From: Chaetoceros tenuissimus
Taxonomy: Eukaryota > Bacillariophyta > Thalassiosirophyceae > Chaetocerotales > Chaetocerotaceae
Reading direction: 5' to 3'
Assembly (NCBI GenBank): GCA_021927905.1
Contig: BLLK01000038.1
Coordinates: 62,001 to 126,000, forward strand
Length of the DNA: 64,000 nucleotides
Position numbers and translations under genes: made by a program. The notes beneath the pieces are model-generated. The model did not search any database. It was given only the letters and a program-made list of their open reading frames with translations, and was not told the origin of the DNA. Shown piece after piece: positions 28,380-40,700 of the stretch (positions within the stretch are counted from its first letter, which is position 1; each line of letters begins with the position of its first letter).

Positions 28380-29825
28380 ATGGATACCGAAACAAAGAAG
28401 AGAATATATGAAATTAAAGGCAATACAAAGTGCGTAGACTGTTCAGCAACGAATCCTACTTGGACTAGCCTTTCGCATGGGACTCTCATTTGTATGGATT
28501 GCAGTGGTAGGCATCGAGGATTAGGAGTTCACCTTTCATTTGTACGATCATTAGACTTGGACAACTTTAGTGAACGTGATGTGCGAAAACTTGAGTTGGG
28601 AGGTAATCAAGCCTTTATAGACTTCCTTACAAAGTACGAATGGAACAACGTTGAGAGTAAACGGGAAAAATATGATTCTGATGCAGCGGAATTATATCGA
28701 CAGATTCTAAAAGCAAAAGTGGATGGTTTACCTGAACCTACAATGAAAGATATTCAAGAAAAGCGATCGTCAAATGGTGATGGGAAAAACTTGACAGAGC
28801 ATAGTCAAAGACCAGCTTCCTCAACAAGTTCGATATTATCTCTTGGATCTCAGCCTATGCCATCTACAGGAAGGGCATTATGGACTGTGTTGAAATATTG
28901 CTATAGTCGCCATCGTAAAATATATCTCGGTGCGATGCTATTCATGGGTATGGATATGTTTGTGCCATGGAAGAAGATGGACGCATACAGAAACATCATG
29001 CGTCCTGTAATTTTCGTTTCCCTCACTTTGTTGTTCCCGATTTATTCTATGAAACTTTTCCAAAAGCATCGCCAAGATGCATTCAAAAGTGCATCAAATA
29101 ATTTTATAGAAAAAGTTCGAAGTGGTAGAGCGAAACGCAATCCTTTGTACGATGTTTACTTTCCACCAAATGTTTCTATTGGAGATAAAGTTGAAAAGGC
29201 TTTGCTTTTCTTTCCAGATATGCTAGTAGATCCACTTGCATATTCTATAATCATGTCCAAGATATCAGATGCTGGAATACTGGTGATTTGTGTGAATAAT
29301 AATCCACTGAGACTTGCAGGGGTGAGAAGTGATGGTAAGAGTACAATGGATACAGTTCTGACTATAGTGAATGAGATTACCAAGCTGGTGGGCATCCAAG
29401 TAGGGGAATGGATATTATCTTCTCATGGTGATGGGGCTACGGAGGCATCAGAGTCCCTTCTAAATTCAAGCAAAATACTTGACTACGGTATGAAAACTCA
29501 GAGTAGAGCTGTTCTTTGGTCGCCTTCATTTATTCAAGAAATAGGTAATACCCAGAAGGTACAGATTGTGATAATTAACCCGCTTGGAGATTCAAAGTTA
29601 TTATCAAAAAGCCAGCAGTTGGTGTTGGGTAAAATGAAATGTTCCAACGTAGTAATTAAACCAGTGGAGGGATGTGATCATGCTTCATTTGGCCATTATG
29701 GTCCTCCGACATATCAAAAGGACACAATGAAACGCACAAAAGCGATAGAGCAATGCCAAAAAGAAATCCGCGAGCTTACGGTGGATTACATATTTTGCCG
29801 TGAAAGTGCTACAAAGAATGCCTGA
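28380..29825 (+). CDS. ArfGAP fused to membrane segments and a degenerate alpha/beta-hydrolase domain
   Basis: Single exon, 481 residues. Residues 1-115 are an ArfGAP domain: the zinc finger C-x2-C-x16-C-x2-C (CVDC...CMDC) followed by [17 protein letters not shown]. That segment includes the arginine finger needed for GTP hydrolysis on Arf. Residues about 165-225 contain two hydrophobic segments ([17 protein letters not shown] and [18 protein letters not shown]). Residues about 265-470 resemble the alpha/beta-hydrolase_5 family: [50 protein letters not shown], and the distinctive C-terminal [13 protein letters not shown]. Where that family has GHSLGG, this protein has SHGDGA, so the nucleophile serine appears to be replaced by glycine. 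The expected role is Arf-GTPase control at a membrane, with a non-catalytic hydrolase fold; the second half of that statement is inference. Confidence 0.8.
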   Translation: MDTETKKRIYEIKGNTKCVDCSATNPTWTSLSHGTLICMDCSGRHRGLGVHLSFVRSLDLDNFSERDVRKLELGGNQAFIDFLTKYEWNNVESKREKYDSDAAELYRQILKAKVDGLPEPTMKDIQEKRSSNGDGKNLTEHSQRPASSTSSILSLGSQPMPSTGRALWTVLKYCYSRHRKIYLGAMLFMGMDMFVPWKKMDAYRNIMRPVIFVSLTLLFPIYSMKLFQKHRQDAFKSASNNFIEKVRSGRAKRNPLYDVYFPPNVSIGDKVEKALLFFPDMLVDPLAYSIIMSKISDAGILVICVNNNPLRLAGVRSDGKSTMDTVLTIVNEITKLVGIQVGEWILSSHGDGATEASESLLNSSKILDYGMKTQSRAVLWSPSFIQEIGNTQKVQIVIINPLGDSKLLSKSQQLVLGKMKCSNVVIKPVEGCDHASFGHYGPPTYQKDTMKRTKAIEQCQKEIRELTVDYIFCRESATKNA

Positions 29826-30554
29826 AGTTGGATTCACTTAAAAATAAGTTTCATGAATTGATTTAAAACAATAACTATCTTACATTGAAAAATGTTCCTC
29901 AATGGCTTCAAATTTGACATCGTGAAACTGATGGTGAATGCATTTTGTAAATGAAAGGTTCTCCTGTAGTGCTAAGCTGCTAATGTCCTTAGTTAGATCA
30001 TCGTTCTGTTCTAGTAATTAGAATCTTGAGGAATCTCTCTAAGTTTTCATCACATGGAAATGAGAAGCAGTGTAAAATCGTGATGAAAACTAATTCAACA
30101 ATATCATCCCACTAACTAAATGCTGCTAATACTCCAAATTGACATCTCCATCTTCTGACCAACTTCGCAAAAACCCGTTTCATTTCAAGATTACTAAATG
30201 CTTTCTACAAGACTGACGACAGCTGACGTCATTGTTATCCTGATTCGCAATGACCCTTTTTTATGGAAATGAAAGAAGAAGGAAAGGAAAAGATATGGAT
30301 GAGATTGATATTAACCACTCATTTCTCATTTCCATGTTGAACACATCATCATTTTGCCTCTGGTCATCAATTCAAGATAATCAGTCATCAAAATCCATTT
30401 TTTTCCGCGCGTTTCCTCACCAGCACGCCAGCCCAACTTTTTCCAATTATCTAAACCTGGAATTCATTCTTTATCACTTGTTTCCATGTAACTGAATACC
30501 TTTGAATGCTGATCACAATCTCCCTTCACTAATTTTACAGTGCAATTGAAAAAA
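29826..30554. other. Intergenic region upstream of the second M11 protease
   Basis: About 730 bp with no supported gene; short frames here lack family features. A TTTTACAG acceptor-like site ends at 30540, just before the start codon, so a leader exon further upstream cannot be excluded. Confidence 0.5.
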
Positions 30555-32869
30555 ATGATTTCAATTCCAAATTTATCTTCCGCATTGGCAGTGTTTGCTT
30601 TTCTCTTATTTCTAATTGTGGGGTCTGATGCTTCCCTTCATTCATCCATGACAACATCATCAACATTATGCGAAATAAAAGTACTTGATATACTTCAATA
30701 TGAATTGATAGAAAGGGCATACGAGAAAGATGCTGAAATTGAATTTGAATGCGTCATGGATGCTACTGATATGGATGGGAAGAGTGGACTTACTCTTCCT
30801 ATTCAAGGTACAGAGACACAGATAAATGAATTGAAGCAAATGCTGAAGGAAAATGAACTGATTGCCGGGCGTAGCATGCTCCGTCATGGCCATGTTACAT
30901 TTAGCAAAGAAGGAATATTTCTACCACCAGATCTCATTGTTCGTGAAAATATAATCAAAGAAAGCGCTGGTCGAAACCTTGAGGCTTATGTCACTGCATC
31001 AGGAAATAAAAAGATTCTTGCAGTGAAAGTAGTCGACAAAAATGGCAAGAAAGTAGCAGGTACTCTTGGAGACTTTGCTGATAACATATTTGGAAGTAAG
31101 GGAGACTCGAATACATTGAAAAGTGTTCTTGAAGGATGTTCCATGGGAAAGATGAAAATTACACCGGGTGTACTACCAAATAGTGCATCCGTCATTCAGA
31201 AATTTGCTGGTGTGATCCAAATTACTGTCAACTTAGATGTTACAACAGCTGCAAGGAATGAGCTCCGGAATGCAATCACTGTAAAACTTGAGAAGTTGCT
31301 TCGTATTTCGTTGCCAGGTCCAAATGATCATGTGATGTATAGTATTCAGTGTGATGAGAAATGTGGATATATAGCATGTGAGTATCAGAGTCGACAATCT
31401 TCATACATCATTCATTATAGACCCAGTACTGATATTTTTTACATCACAAGATTCTTATGATAATGACTGGAACTCAGTCTATTACGATCAATTCTATTCA
31501 ATGCCAGCTGTTCAAGCACATGAAATAGCTGTAAGTCATATCATACAGAAATGATTTTTTTGGGCTCATATACTCACATTGATCTCCTACGTAGCATAAT
31601 TTCAATCTGCATCACTCGCGGGGAATAGACGGAGGTGAACGCAGTGACAAGACTGGATTGATGGGAAATCCGCTTTTTCAAGACGATGATAGCAGAATGT
31701 AAGTAAAAAGAGATCCAATCTTTTTGCAAAAAGACAACCAGAGATTTCGAACTAACCATCAATTCTCATATCGTAGATGTTTCAACCCAGCAAAAACTTG
31801 GCAGCTATCAAGCAATGGTAACAACTGGTACTCCGATAGAAAGCTTTTGCTTTCTCCTCGAACATTGAAGAATGGAAACGCTTTCAAGAAAACTTTTAAA
31901 ATAGTAGGTGTTGCAGATTACAAAAATAACCCACAAGGTCATTTCATTGTGGCGAAATTAGAGACGGGAACAAACAAAGATTACTTCCTCGGGTTAAACA
32001 TCGCAAAGGGAGTCAACGCAAATACTGTCGAAGCTCGAAATCAGGTGACTTTAGTGCAAGCTGGAGGTAATGGTGAGATTTTTGCTCATAGTGATATGAA
32101 GGCACATTTGCACCAGGGAGAGTCCTATACTATTAAGAATTTTGGATCAAGTGGAAAGCCATTAGAAATCAATGTAAGAAGGATAAATTTGAGAGTTAGT
32201 CCTCAAGTTGCAGAGATTGAGGTAAGATACGGCTATAATGCACCACAAAGCTCGCCTCTGGAATGTAATGATGTCGTGTTAAGTATCAAGACTGATGCTT
32301 ATCCTGGAGAAACCAGCTGGAAGTTGGTCAGTAAAGCTTACAAAATGGAGATGAGAACTGGTGGCGATTACACATCTGCGGATACAGTGTATGATAAAAA
32401 ATTGTGCCTCGAAGATGGAGACTACACGTTAGTCATTAAGGACAAGTATGGTGATGGCTTCAGCCACGGAAATGGATATTGGAAGCTCTTCTTTGATGAA
32501 AAGATAGTAGCTGAGGGAGGGAAGTTTAGTTCCATAGAGGAAACTTCGTTTACAATTTCAGGCTCGCAAGTATCACCCGCAGCAGATCCAGCGACTGCTC
32601 GAACTCCAAGCTTACCTGTTACAGTTACCAAAGCCCCGACTTCAAGTCCCACAACCTTCCCAACAGCAGCTCCGACGTCATCACCAACGCAATGCAGTGA
32701 TGATCCATCGTTTAAGTTTCGAAGATTTGACTTTGAGCGCTCATGCAACTGGATTTGTTGGCCAAAGGATACTAATAAAATACGAAAGAGACAAAAGAAT
32801 TGGTGTAATCGTGATGGTATCAGCGAATCATGTTGTGCAGCTTGTGCTGCAACAAAGCAATGTCGGTAG
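30555..32869 (+). CDS. Second secreted M11 (gametolysin-like) metalloprotease, four exons
   Basis: Exons 30555-31377, 31451-31530, 31595-31698 and 31777-32869 give 699 residues. The start is the ATG opening a clear signal peptide (MISIPNLSSALAVFAFLLFLIVGSDA). A propeptide-like region follows. Joining exons 2 and 3 gives the zinc site HEIAHNFNLHH (His298, Glu299, His302, His308), with Asn at the position where metzincins normally have Gly. A Met-turn TGLMGNPL and ICFNPAKTW follow, as in the larger M11 gene. Residues about 480-590 form a beta-rich domain (LSIKTDAYPGETSW...CLEDGDYTLVIKDKYGDGF), a type I recall as common in secreted diatom proteins. A Pro-Thr-Ser linker then leads to a C-terminal Cys-rich ShKT-like module. 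Same family as the 20.3-25.7 kb gene, with which it shares an intron splitting the zinc motif. Confidence 0.84.
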
Positions 32870-33085
32870 ATTTTGTATCTATAAGTAATATTGTATCAGC
32901 AGCAAACGTTTATGAAATTTTGTTCCAACAAGCTTAATAAATGATGAAGGAGGTGTCATCTTGAAAGAAAAAATCTACTTTTTACATCATCACACGCAGG
33001 ACTGACTCATTCATATTTTGAACGAGAACCGTAGAACAAAGAAGCTCCCAAAATTGCTCGTGATAGCACAGATGGCATGTACTTA

Positions 33086-33111
33086 CACTAATTGTGTTAC
33101 AAAACGTACCT
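33086..33111 (+). repeat. Left terminal inverted repeat of the MITE
   Basis: Begins CACTAATTGTG. It is the exact reverse complement of 33462-33487. Confidence 0.88.
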
Positions 33112-33461
33112 GTTTTTGAAATCGTACCCCCCTTTTTCAAAGCGTACCTTACCTAGTGACAAGTTTTTGGAAACGTACCTACTTATAACCCTTGTTTAAC
33201 GGAAAATTGCAAGTTTAATTTTTATATTGTTGTTCTGCTTGACTACTACTGGCTCTATTACTATATTATAATGCTTAATTTCATTTGATTGATTATCTAA
33301 AATACTCATTGATAGATAGACTTATCACTTTTACAAGTGTGCTCATGATTTTGAAGTATTTCTACGCGGAAAGTTACAAAACGTACCCAGTTTGAAAACG
33401 TACCCCCCTTTTCTAAGCCCGAGCCAAAGCGTACCTACTCAACATTTTTGGAAACGTACCT

Positions 33462-33487
33462 AGGTACGTTTTGTAACACAATTAGTG
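33462..33487 (-). repeat. Right terminal inverted repeat of the MITE
   Basis: Ends CACAATTAGTG. It is the exact reverse complement of the left end and is followed by TA and then unique sequence. Confidence 0.88.
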
Positions 33488-33607
33488 TACAGACGAGAAG
33501 ACGAGCAATGTAAGTATCGCAATAGTCGAGATATTGTTCGTAGTCGTAGAAAACATCTTTCATATACTTGCCCGAAAGAAAATCAAAGAGCATACTCTCC
33601 TACAAAT

Positions 33608-34594
33608 ATGGTAGACATAGTGGCACCTAACAAGGAAAGAATTAGCAGAGGCTTTTCAGATGAAGAACTGAAGAAGTCAGAGGATGCGAAGGCCTTCAAT
33701 TGGAACGCAAGAACCGTTCCAACTGAATATGACCCTGTGCAACTAAATGATATGCAACTAGATTACTCTTTCATTGATTGGTGGAATACCAGAAGTCCGC
33801 TTTTCTGCTGCTGTTTCCCAGTTATTGGATGCCTTTCTAGCAGTAAATCTGCTGATGGTACTGACCCAACAGTCTGGAATGAAGTACTTGAGAATCCTAA
33901 TCCAAAGATACCACCTAGCATGCAGGGAGTTTATTGGCTTAAAGATAACCACGCTCATGAACAGCTCGTATCTATCTTTAGCCATGCTGATCTAACTGGA
34001 ACGTTTAACGAGGATGGAACAGATGGATACGGCGAGTGGGAGCGTAGTCTTGAATATAATTGGAGCAGAGATAAAACTTGCTTTGGATATATTCTTGCAT
34101 TTGCAGCGAAGAGGACTAAGAACACTGTAAAAGGAGATATGAACCTCAAAGATGGTATTCTCACTGTCCATAGTGGCAGAGGAAAGGATACCCAGATTGT
34201 GTACAGAATTAATGATGACGAATGGTGGAAAGTACATTACTTGGCAGGTATCGGTCAAGAAGGAGACCAAGAATACGACTTTATGTACAAGTGGCTAAAA
34301 GTGATTGACAAAGATGGTAACACAACGAAGCACTGGGATGAATACGTAGAATGGAGTAACAAACCAACACCACACTTAAAATGCTGCGCGCCTTACTTCC
34401 CTTGTTGGCCGGGGATGTCTTGTATCTCCCCCAAAAAGATCGCTGAAATTATGGTGTTGTAAGTCTCTTTGTCAAGCTTTCATATTTTTACTTCGTTTTC
34501 TTATCTAATTCAAACATTTTTTCAAAATAGACCCAATAAGAAGCAAATTGTCCGTCTCAAGAATGGAGAGGATGACCAGGTTGGCATTGCTTAG
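33608..34594 (+). CDS. Unknown conserved-looking protein, two exons
   Basis: Exons 33608-34458 and 34531-34594 (72-bp intron, phase 2) give 304 residues starting MVDIVAPNKE. Not recognised. Visible features are a cysteine-rich hydrophobic patch near residue 65 (PLFCCCFPVIGCL), which could be a palmitoylation or membrane-contact site, and a second patch near 265 (CCAPYFPCWPGMSC). Between them is a Trp/Tyr/Gly-rich region with alternating beta-like strands (GVYWLKDNHAHEQLVSIF, GILTVHSGRGKDTQIVYRI, EWWKVHYLAG). The frame is open upstream to about 33485, but that extension runs into the MITE end and starts without ATG. A GTAAGT site near 33511 suggests a leader intron. The second exon adds only 21 residues. 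Confidence 0.65.
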
Positions 34595-34749
34595 GGTTGA
34601 AGTGAATCTACAGAAAACTAAATATAGATACGGGTCGTATACAGGTGCTATTTGGATGAAAAAGCTCACACAGGTTTTACGAATACATTTTTATTATAAA
34701 ATTAAAATTTCTTTGTGTAAAGAAAGGTTGTGAAATTGGTAGAACAAAG

Positions 34750-37700
34750 TTAACTACCCTTAGGTTTCAACAGAGTCATTATTGCAATTCCAAGAGCTAC
34801 GGCGGCACCTCCACCTGCAAGTGCCAGTGTTTTCGAATTCAAACCTGACGACTTCTCTTCCTTCATGATAGTGAGCATCAGTTTGACGCCTTGATCCCCA
34901 TTCTGACGAGCGGTAGCAATTGCTTCTGCAAGACAATCATCGCTACTAATGTTAATTTGATCACCTTCATCATCAACAAATTTCAAGCGAATACTGTTCT
35001 CATTCTCGACGTAATCTATCTTTTTCACGATATCTCTCAAAAGATTGGAATAGATACCGTCACTTCGCACCAAATATTTATGACCTTGCGAATCAATTAC
35101 CTTAAATGAAATGTCATTTGGGTTGCGCATCTTGTCTGGGGAATGAACTGAGTAACTCATCATTGTCCTATCAAGAAGAGAATCTCCCAGAGAGATTTGA
35201 TCACCTTCCTTGAATTCGACATGATTTGGAACATTGTTCAAAACTGCGCTTGCGTATTGAGAATTTGAGTTCACTCTGATGATTGGTTCATCACTGTCAC
35301 TTTGCAAAGGCATAAGCTTGTCTCTATTATAGTTTGTAGAGTCTGCTGATTGCATCGATCTATCATCAGACATGTCGTCCATGTCTAAAGCACTATCGAA
35401 GATAGATCTCCATCCATCACTGCCACCTGCTCCATAGATGAGATCCATGATGTCGACAACACCACGAACACTTCCATTCTCTTCGCAAACAGGAAGAGTC
35501 AAAAAATTATTATCGTGCATGATCTGCATAGCCTCGATTACTGAGGTGTCTGGTGTAACATATTCAGGATCTGGTGTCATGATTGTATGTACTTCGGTAG
35601 ATTCCAAATCAAGGTCCTTAGCCAAAGCTCTTGTTACAAGATCCTTGAAGGATACAATTCCGACAAGTTCCCCATCCTCAACTACAAGTGCAGCTTTGTG
35701 GTTGTCAGCCATCATCATTCCAGTAACAACAAGGCTACTACTAGGAGTAACAGAGAATCCAGATGAAGGTTTACCTGCTAGTAAATCACCAAGAGTCTTA
35801 CTGTCTTGGCTTTTGAAAGCCTGCTCCATGATTGGACCCAGTAATTGGGCAAGAATCTTGGCTTGATTCTGGTCACCACCAGCACTTGCCATGAGTTTGT
35901 CTAATTGACTGTTAGAGCTGGATTTGTTCTGGACACTTTTCTCAAGCTTAGTAATCGCATCGTTCAGGCACTTTCCTATGTCCAAGATCCCTGATATAGT
36001 AGCCCCATTATCAATTACAGGCAAATATCTGTAATGATTTTCAATCATTGTATGGAGTGCTTCATCCGCGGGATCATCGGAACTCACAGTGGTTGGATCT
36101 TTCGTCATGACAGTCGATACGACAGTATCACTTGCATTCTTATGTCTAGAAACAACACGCCTCACAATATCATGATCAGTAATGATACCTGTGAGTTTGC
36201 CAATTTTATCAGTCAAAAGAACAGATGCGCTTCTCTTTGCAGCTAAATGTTGACAAATTTCGGTCACAGAGCAAGATTCAGATAGAATAAGAGCTTTGCG
36301 AGGTCGCAACTTTGATACAGGCTTCAGATTTTTCTTTGTATTTGAAGACTTTGAAGTGCGCACAGACTTAACTGAACTGCTTCGGACTGACGATACATGG
36401 GAAGCAGTCTCAGAGCCGTCATCTCCTCCCATTGACATCGTACGGTCAAACAATGACCTCCACCCTTCTGCTCCTCCACAACCATAGATCAAGTCCATTA
36501 CACCTACTAGTCCACACACTCTTCCATCTGACTCACAGACCGGCAAATTCAAGAACTTATTATCATGCATCACTTGCAATGCCTCGATTACTGTCATATC
36601 TGGTGACACCGACTCTGGATTAGGTGTCATCACAGACTCAACAGCAGTATGTTCCAATGATAGTTCCTTAGCTACAGCTCTACTCATCATGTCTTTGAAG
36701 CCGAAGATACCAACTAGTTCGCCCTTATCTACTACAAGAGCTGCCTTCTTAGCCTCCGCCATTGCAATAGAAGTCTTCTTCAAACTAGCACTTGGAGAAA
36801 CAATGGTAGCTGGCTTGCCTGCAAGTAAGCTTCTCAGTGTTGGAGATGCCTTACCTCCGAAAGCTTGTGACATCAATGGTCCTAGCAACTGAGTAAGCAT
36901 AGCTGCTTGTTGTCCTCCTGCGCCTTGCAGAGCAGCCATCTGCTTTACTGCATCTGCTGCTGCAGAAGAGTTCTGTTCCTCGGCCTTCTCGAGCTTACTA
37001 ATAGCATCATTCAAGCATTTGGCAATATCCAGTACACCGACCACAGCTCCATTATCATCAACTACTGGAAGATGCCTGAAGTGATTCTCAACCATGGTAC
37101 TCAATGCATCCATAGCTGGATCGTTCACAGATACTACCGTCGGATTGGCAGTCATTACCTTGGAAACATTGGTAACACCAGCATCGAGATCCTTGGCAAC
37201 CAATCTACGAGTCACATCAGTATCAGTGATGATACCAGCTAGGCCACCATCAACACCGATGACCAAGGAAGCAGATCCACGCTTGTTGGCAAGCATCTGA
37301 GCCACAGATAGAACACTGTCACTGATACTAGAGATCAATGGCTTCTTAGGACGAAGCTTTGATACTGGGCGCTCATTGACAGCTGCAACACTCGCTTTGG
37401 ACTTTGAGGATGTTCTATTCGTACGCACTGATCTAGAACCGTGACTATAATGAGATGCAGTCTCAGAGCCGTCATCTCCTCCCATTGACATCGTACGGTC
37501 AAACAATGACCTCCACCCTTCTGCTCCTCCACAACCATAGATCAAGTCCATTACACCTACTAGTCCACATACTCTTCCATCTGACTCACAGACCGGCAAA
37601 TTCAAGAACTTATTATCATGCATCACTTGCAATGCCTCGATTACTGTCATATCTGGTGACACCGACTCTGGATTAGGTGTCATCACAGACTCAACAGCAG

Positions 37701-40700
37701 TATGTTCCAATGATAGTTCCTTAGCTACAGCTCTACTCATCATGTCTTTGAAGCCGAAGATACCAACTAGTTCGCCCTTATCTACTACAAGAGCTGCCTT
37801 CTTAGCCTCCGCCATTGCAATAGAAGTCTTCTTCAAACTAGCACTTGGAGAAACAATGGTAGCTGGCTTGCCTGCAAGTAAGCTTCTCAGTGTTGGAGAT
37901 GCCTTACCTCCGAAAGCTTGTGACATCAATGGTCCTAGCAACTGAGTAAGCATAGCTGCTTGTTGTCCTCCTGCGCCTTGCAGAGCAGCCATCTGCTTTA
38001 CTGCATCTGCTGCTGCAGAAGAGTTCTGTTCCTCGGCCTTCTCGAGCTTACTAATAGCATCATTCAAGCATTTGGCAATATCCAGTACACCGACCACAGC
38101 TCCATTATCATCAACTACTGGAAGATGCCTGAAGTGATTCTCAACCATGGTACTCAATGCATCCATAGCTGGATCGTTCACAGATACTACCGTCGGATTG
38201 GCAGTCATTACCTTGGAAACATTGGTAACACCAGCATCGAGATCCTTGGCAACCAATCTACGAGTCACATCAGTATCAGTGATGATACCAGCTAGGCCAC
38301 CATCAACACCGATGACCAAGGAAGCAGATCCACGCTTGTTGGCAAGCATCTGAGCCACAGATAGAACACTGTCTCTGATACTAGAGATCAATGGCTTCTT
38401 AGGACGAAGCTTTGATACTGGGCGCTCATTGACAGCTGCAACACTCGCTTTGGACTTTGAGGATGTTCTATTCGTACGCACTGATCTAGAACCGTGACTA
38501 TAATGAGATGCAGTCTCAGAGCCGTCATCTCCTCCCATTGACATCGTACGGTCAAACAATGACCTCCACCCTTCTGCTCCTCCACAACCATAGATCAAGT
38601 CCATTACACCTACTAGTCCACATACTCTTCCATCTGACTCACAGACCGGCAAATTCAAGAACTTATTATCATGCATCACTTGCAATGCCTCGATTACTGT
38701 CATATCTGGTGACACCGACTCTGGATTAGGTGTCATCACAGACTCAACAGCAGTATGTTCCAATGATAGTTCCTTAGCTACAGCTCTACTCATCATGTCT
38801 TTGAAGCCGAAGATACCAACTAGTTCGCCCTTATCTACTACAAGAGCTGCCTTCTTAGCCTCCGCCATTGCAATAGAAGTCTTCTTCAAACTAGCACTTG
38901 GAGAAACAATGGTAGCTGGCTTGCCTGCAAGTAAGCTTCTCAGTGTTGGAGATGCCTTACCTCCGAAAGCTTGTGACATCAATGGTCCTAGCAACTGAGT
39001 AAGCATAGCTGCTTGTTGTCCTCCTGCGCCTTGCAGAGCAGCCATCTGCTTTACTGCATCTGCTGCTGCAGAAGAGTTCTGTTCCTCGGCCTTCTCGAGC
39101 TTACTAATAGCATCATTCAAGCATTTGGCAATATCCAGTACACCGACCACAGCTCCATTATCATCAACTACTGGAAGATGCCTGAAGTGATTCTCAACCA
39201 TGGTACTCAATGCATCCATAGCTGGATCGTTCACAGATACTACCGTCGGATTGGCAGTCATTACCTTGGAAACATTGGTAACACCAGCATCGAGATCCTT
39301 GGCAACCAATCTACGAGTCACATCAGTATCAGTGATGATACCAGCTAGGCCACCATCAACACCGATGACCAAGGAAGCAGATCCACGCTTGTTGGCAAGC
39401 ATCTGAGCCACAGATAGAACACTGTCACTGATACTAGAGATCAATGGCTTCTTAGGACGAAGCTTTGAGACAGGTCTTTCAACATGTTTCTGTTTTGATT
39501 TTGTGGGTAGAACTTTTGTACTTGAATTAGTTTGGGATGTTTGCTTTGGTGGAGCTTGTACTTTTGTTGTTGAAGTTATGACTCTAAATGTCGCCTTATC
39601 ATCTTCCTTCTTTTCTGTTGGCGATGATGGAGTTTGCGAAGAAAATAATGTTTGGTGTCTTTGTTTTTCAATCTTGAGTTTTTCTTTTAGCTTGGTTAGT
39701 TCTTTGTCCAGGCTTTCTGCGAGAGCAAAATCTTTTGATTTCAAGGCTTGATTCATTTCTGTTTCAAGCTCTTTCTCCTTTCTACATAAATCGTCCAGGG
39801 TTGGCAAGTGTTGACGAAGATTCTCGAGTTTTGTGACTATCTCTTGATTTGCTGTAGCTTCTGCAAAATTCTTTGCAGCTGCTGCAGTTTCAACCTTGTT
39901 TTCGTATTCTTGAATGGAACTTTCGAGATCAGATCTAGATGAAAAAGTCAATACTGAGCCATTCACCTCCACAGATACATTTTCTGATTCTTGACTAGAT
40001 TCCATAGATGTTTCTTTTTCCATAACCGTCTCTGCTTTGATTTTCTCTGATAATGAATCAATTTCTTCTTGTAGAGCACCAGCATCTGCGAACTTTTTCT
40101 TTGCAATCAAAGCCGCCATTTCATCCTCTTTTGATTTCAATGCAGCCTCTAATTCTGCAATAGTTGGATAATCAGGACGAAGAGATTCTAATTGGTCGAG
40201 TTCATCTTGAATACTAGAAGCATCCTTGAAGTTCTTTTGTTTGATTGCTTCATCGACTTGATCCTTTTTAGTTTTGATTGCTTCTTCCAATTCAGACCTT
40301 GAAGAAAACAATTTGCTACTCTCATCTTCTTTGGACTCTTGTTCAAGCTCCTGAACGTCTTCAATACTTTTACTTTCCAATGACAACGCTTTCTGCAATC
40401 TCTGTTCTGCAGAATCAACTGCAGCTTGCAAGGCTGCTGCGTCCTTGAAATTTCTTTTGGCAGCAGCATCATCAACTGCCTTTTGAGCATCAACAACTTT
40501 CTGTTTGAGCTCCTCGAGTGTAGGATAGTCTTCCCTTTTCTTGTTCAAATCTTCCAATTTCGCTTGAAGAGGTGGGCATGATGCATAATCCTTATTTGCA
40601 ACAGCGACTTCTAGTTCCTCCTCCACTTCTTTAATCATTTTATCAATTAGAGCTCTTGTTAGTGGACGTTTATCTTCAAGAGCCTCTTTCAATGGATCAA

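Larger units (their letters stand above)
33084..33489. mobile_element. MITE-type non-autonomous DNA transposon with TA target duplication
   Basis: The ends carry perfect inverted repeats of at least 26 bp, beginning CACTAATTGTGTTAC, at 33086-33111 and 33462-33487. They are flanked by TA on both sides (33084-33085 and 33488-33489), so the element is about 402 bp plus a TA duplication. The interior has no coding capacity. Each half contains an imperfect direct repeat of about 85-90 bp (33097-33182 and 33374-33462) built from spaced CGTACC motifs at 33105, 33123, 33143, 33174, 33382, 33399, 33430 and 33455. TA target preference and CACT ends suggest mobilisation by a Tc1/mariner-type transposase, which is not encoded here. 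The perfect ends suggest a fairly recent insertion. Confidence 0.82.

Noticed and set aside
30540-30554. Upstream extension of the second M11 protease start
   Set aside because: It has no ATG; the next in-frame ATG at 30555 opens a clear signal peptide.
33086-33487. MITE interior considered as a structured RNA or regulatory array
   Set aside because: Perfect terminal inverted repeats and the TA duplication explain it as a transposon; any regulatory role would be secondary.
36689-39406. Plus-strand open frames of 67-111 codons recurring every 1,053 bp
   Set aside because: They are the reverse complement of the repeated CBS coding sequence of the myosin; their recurrence only reflects that repeat.
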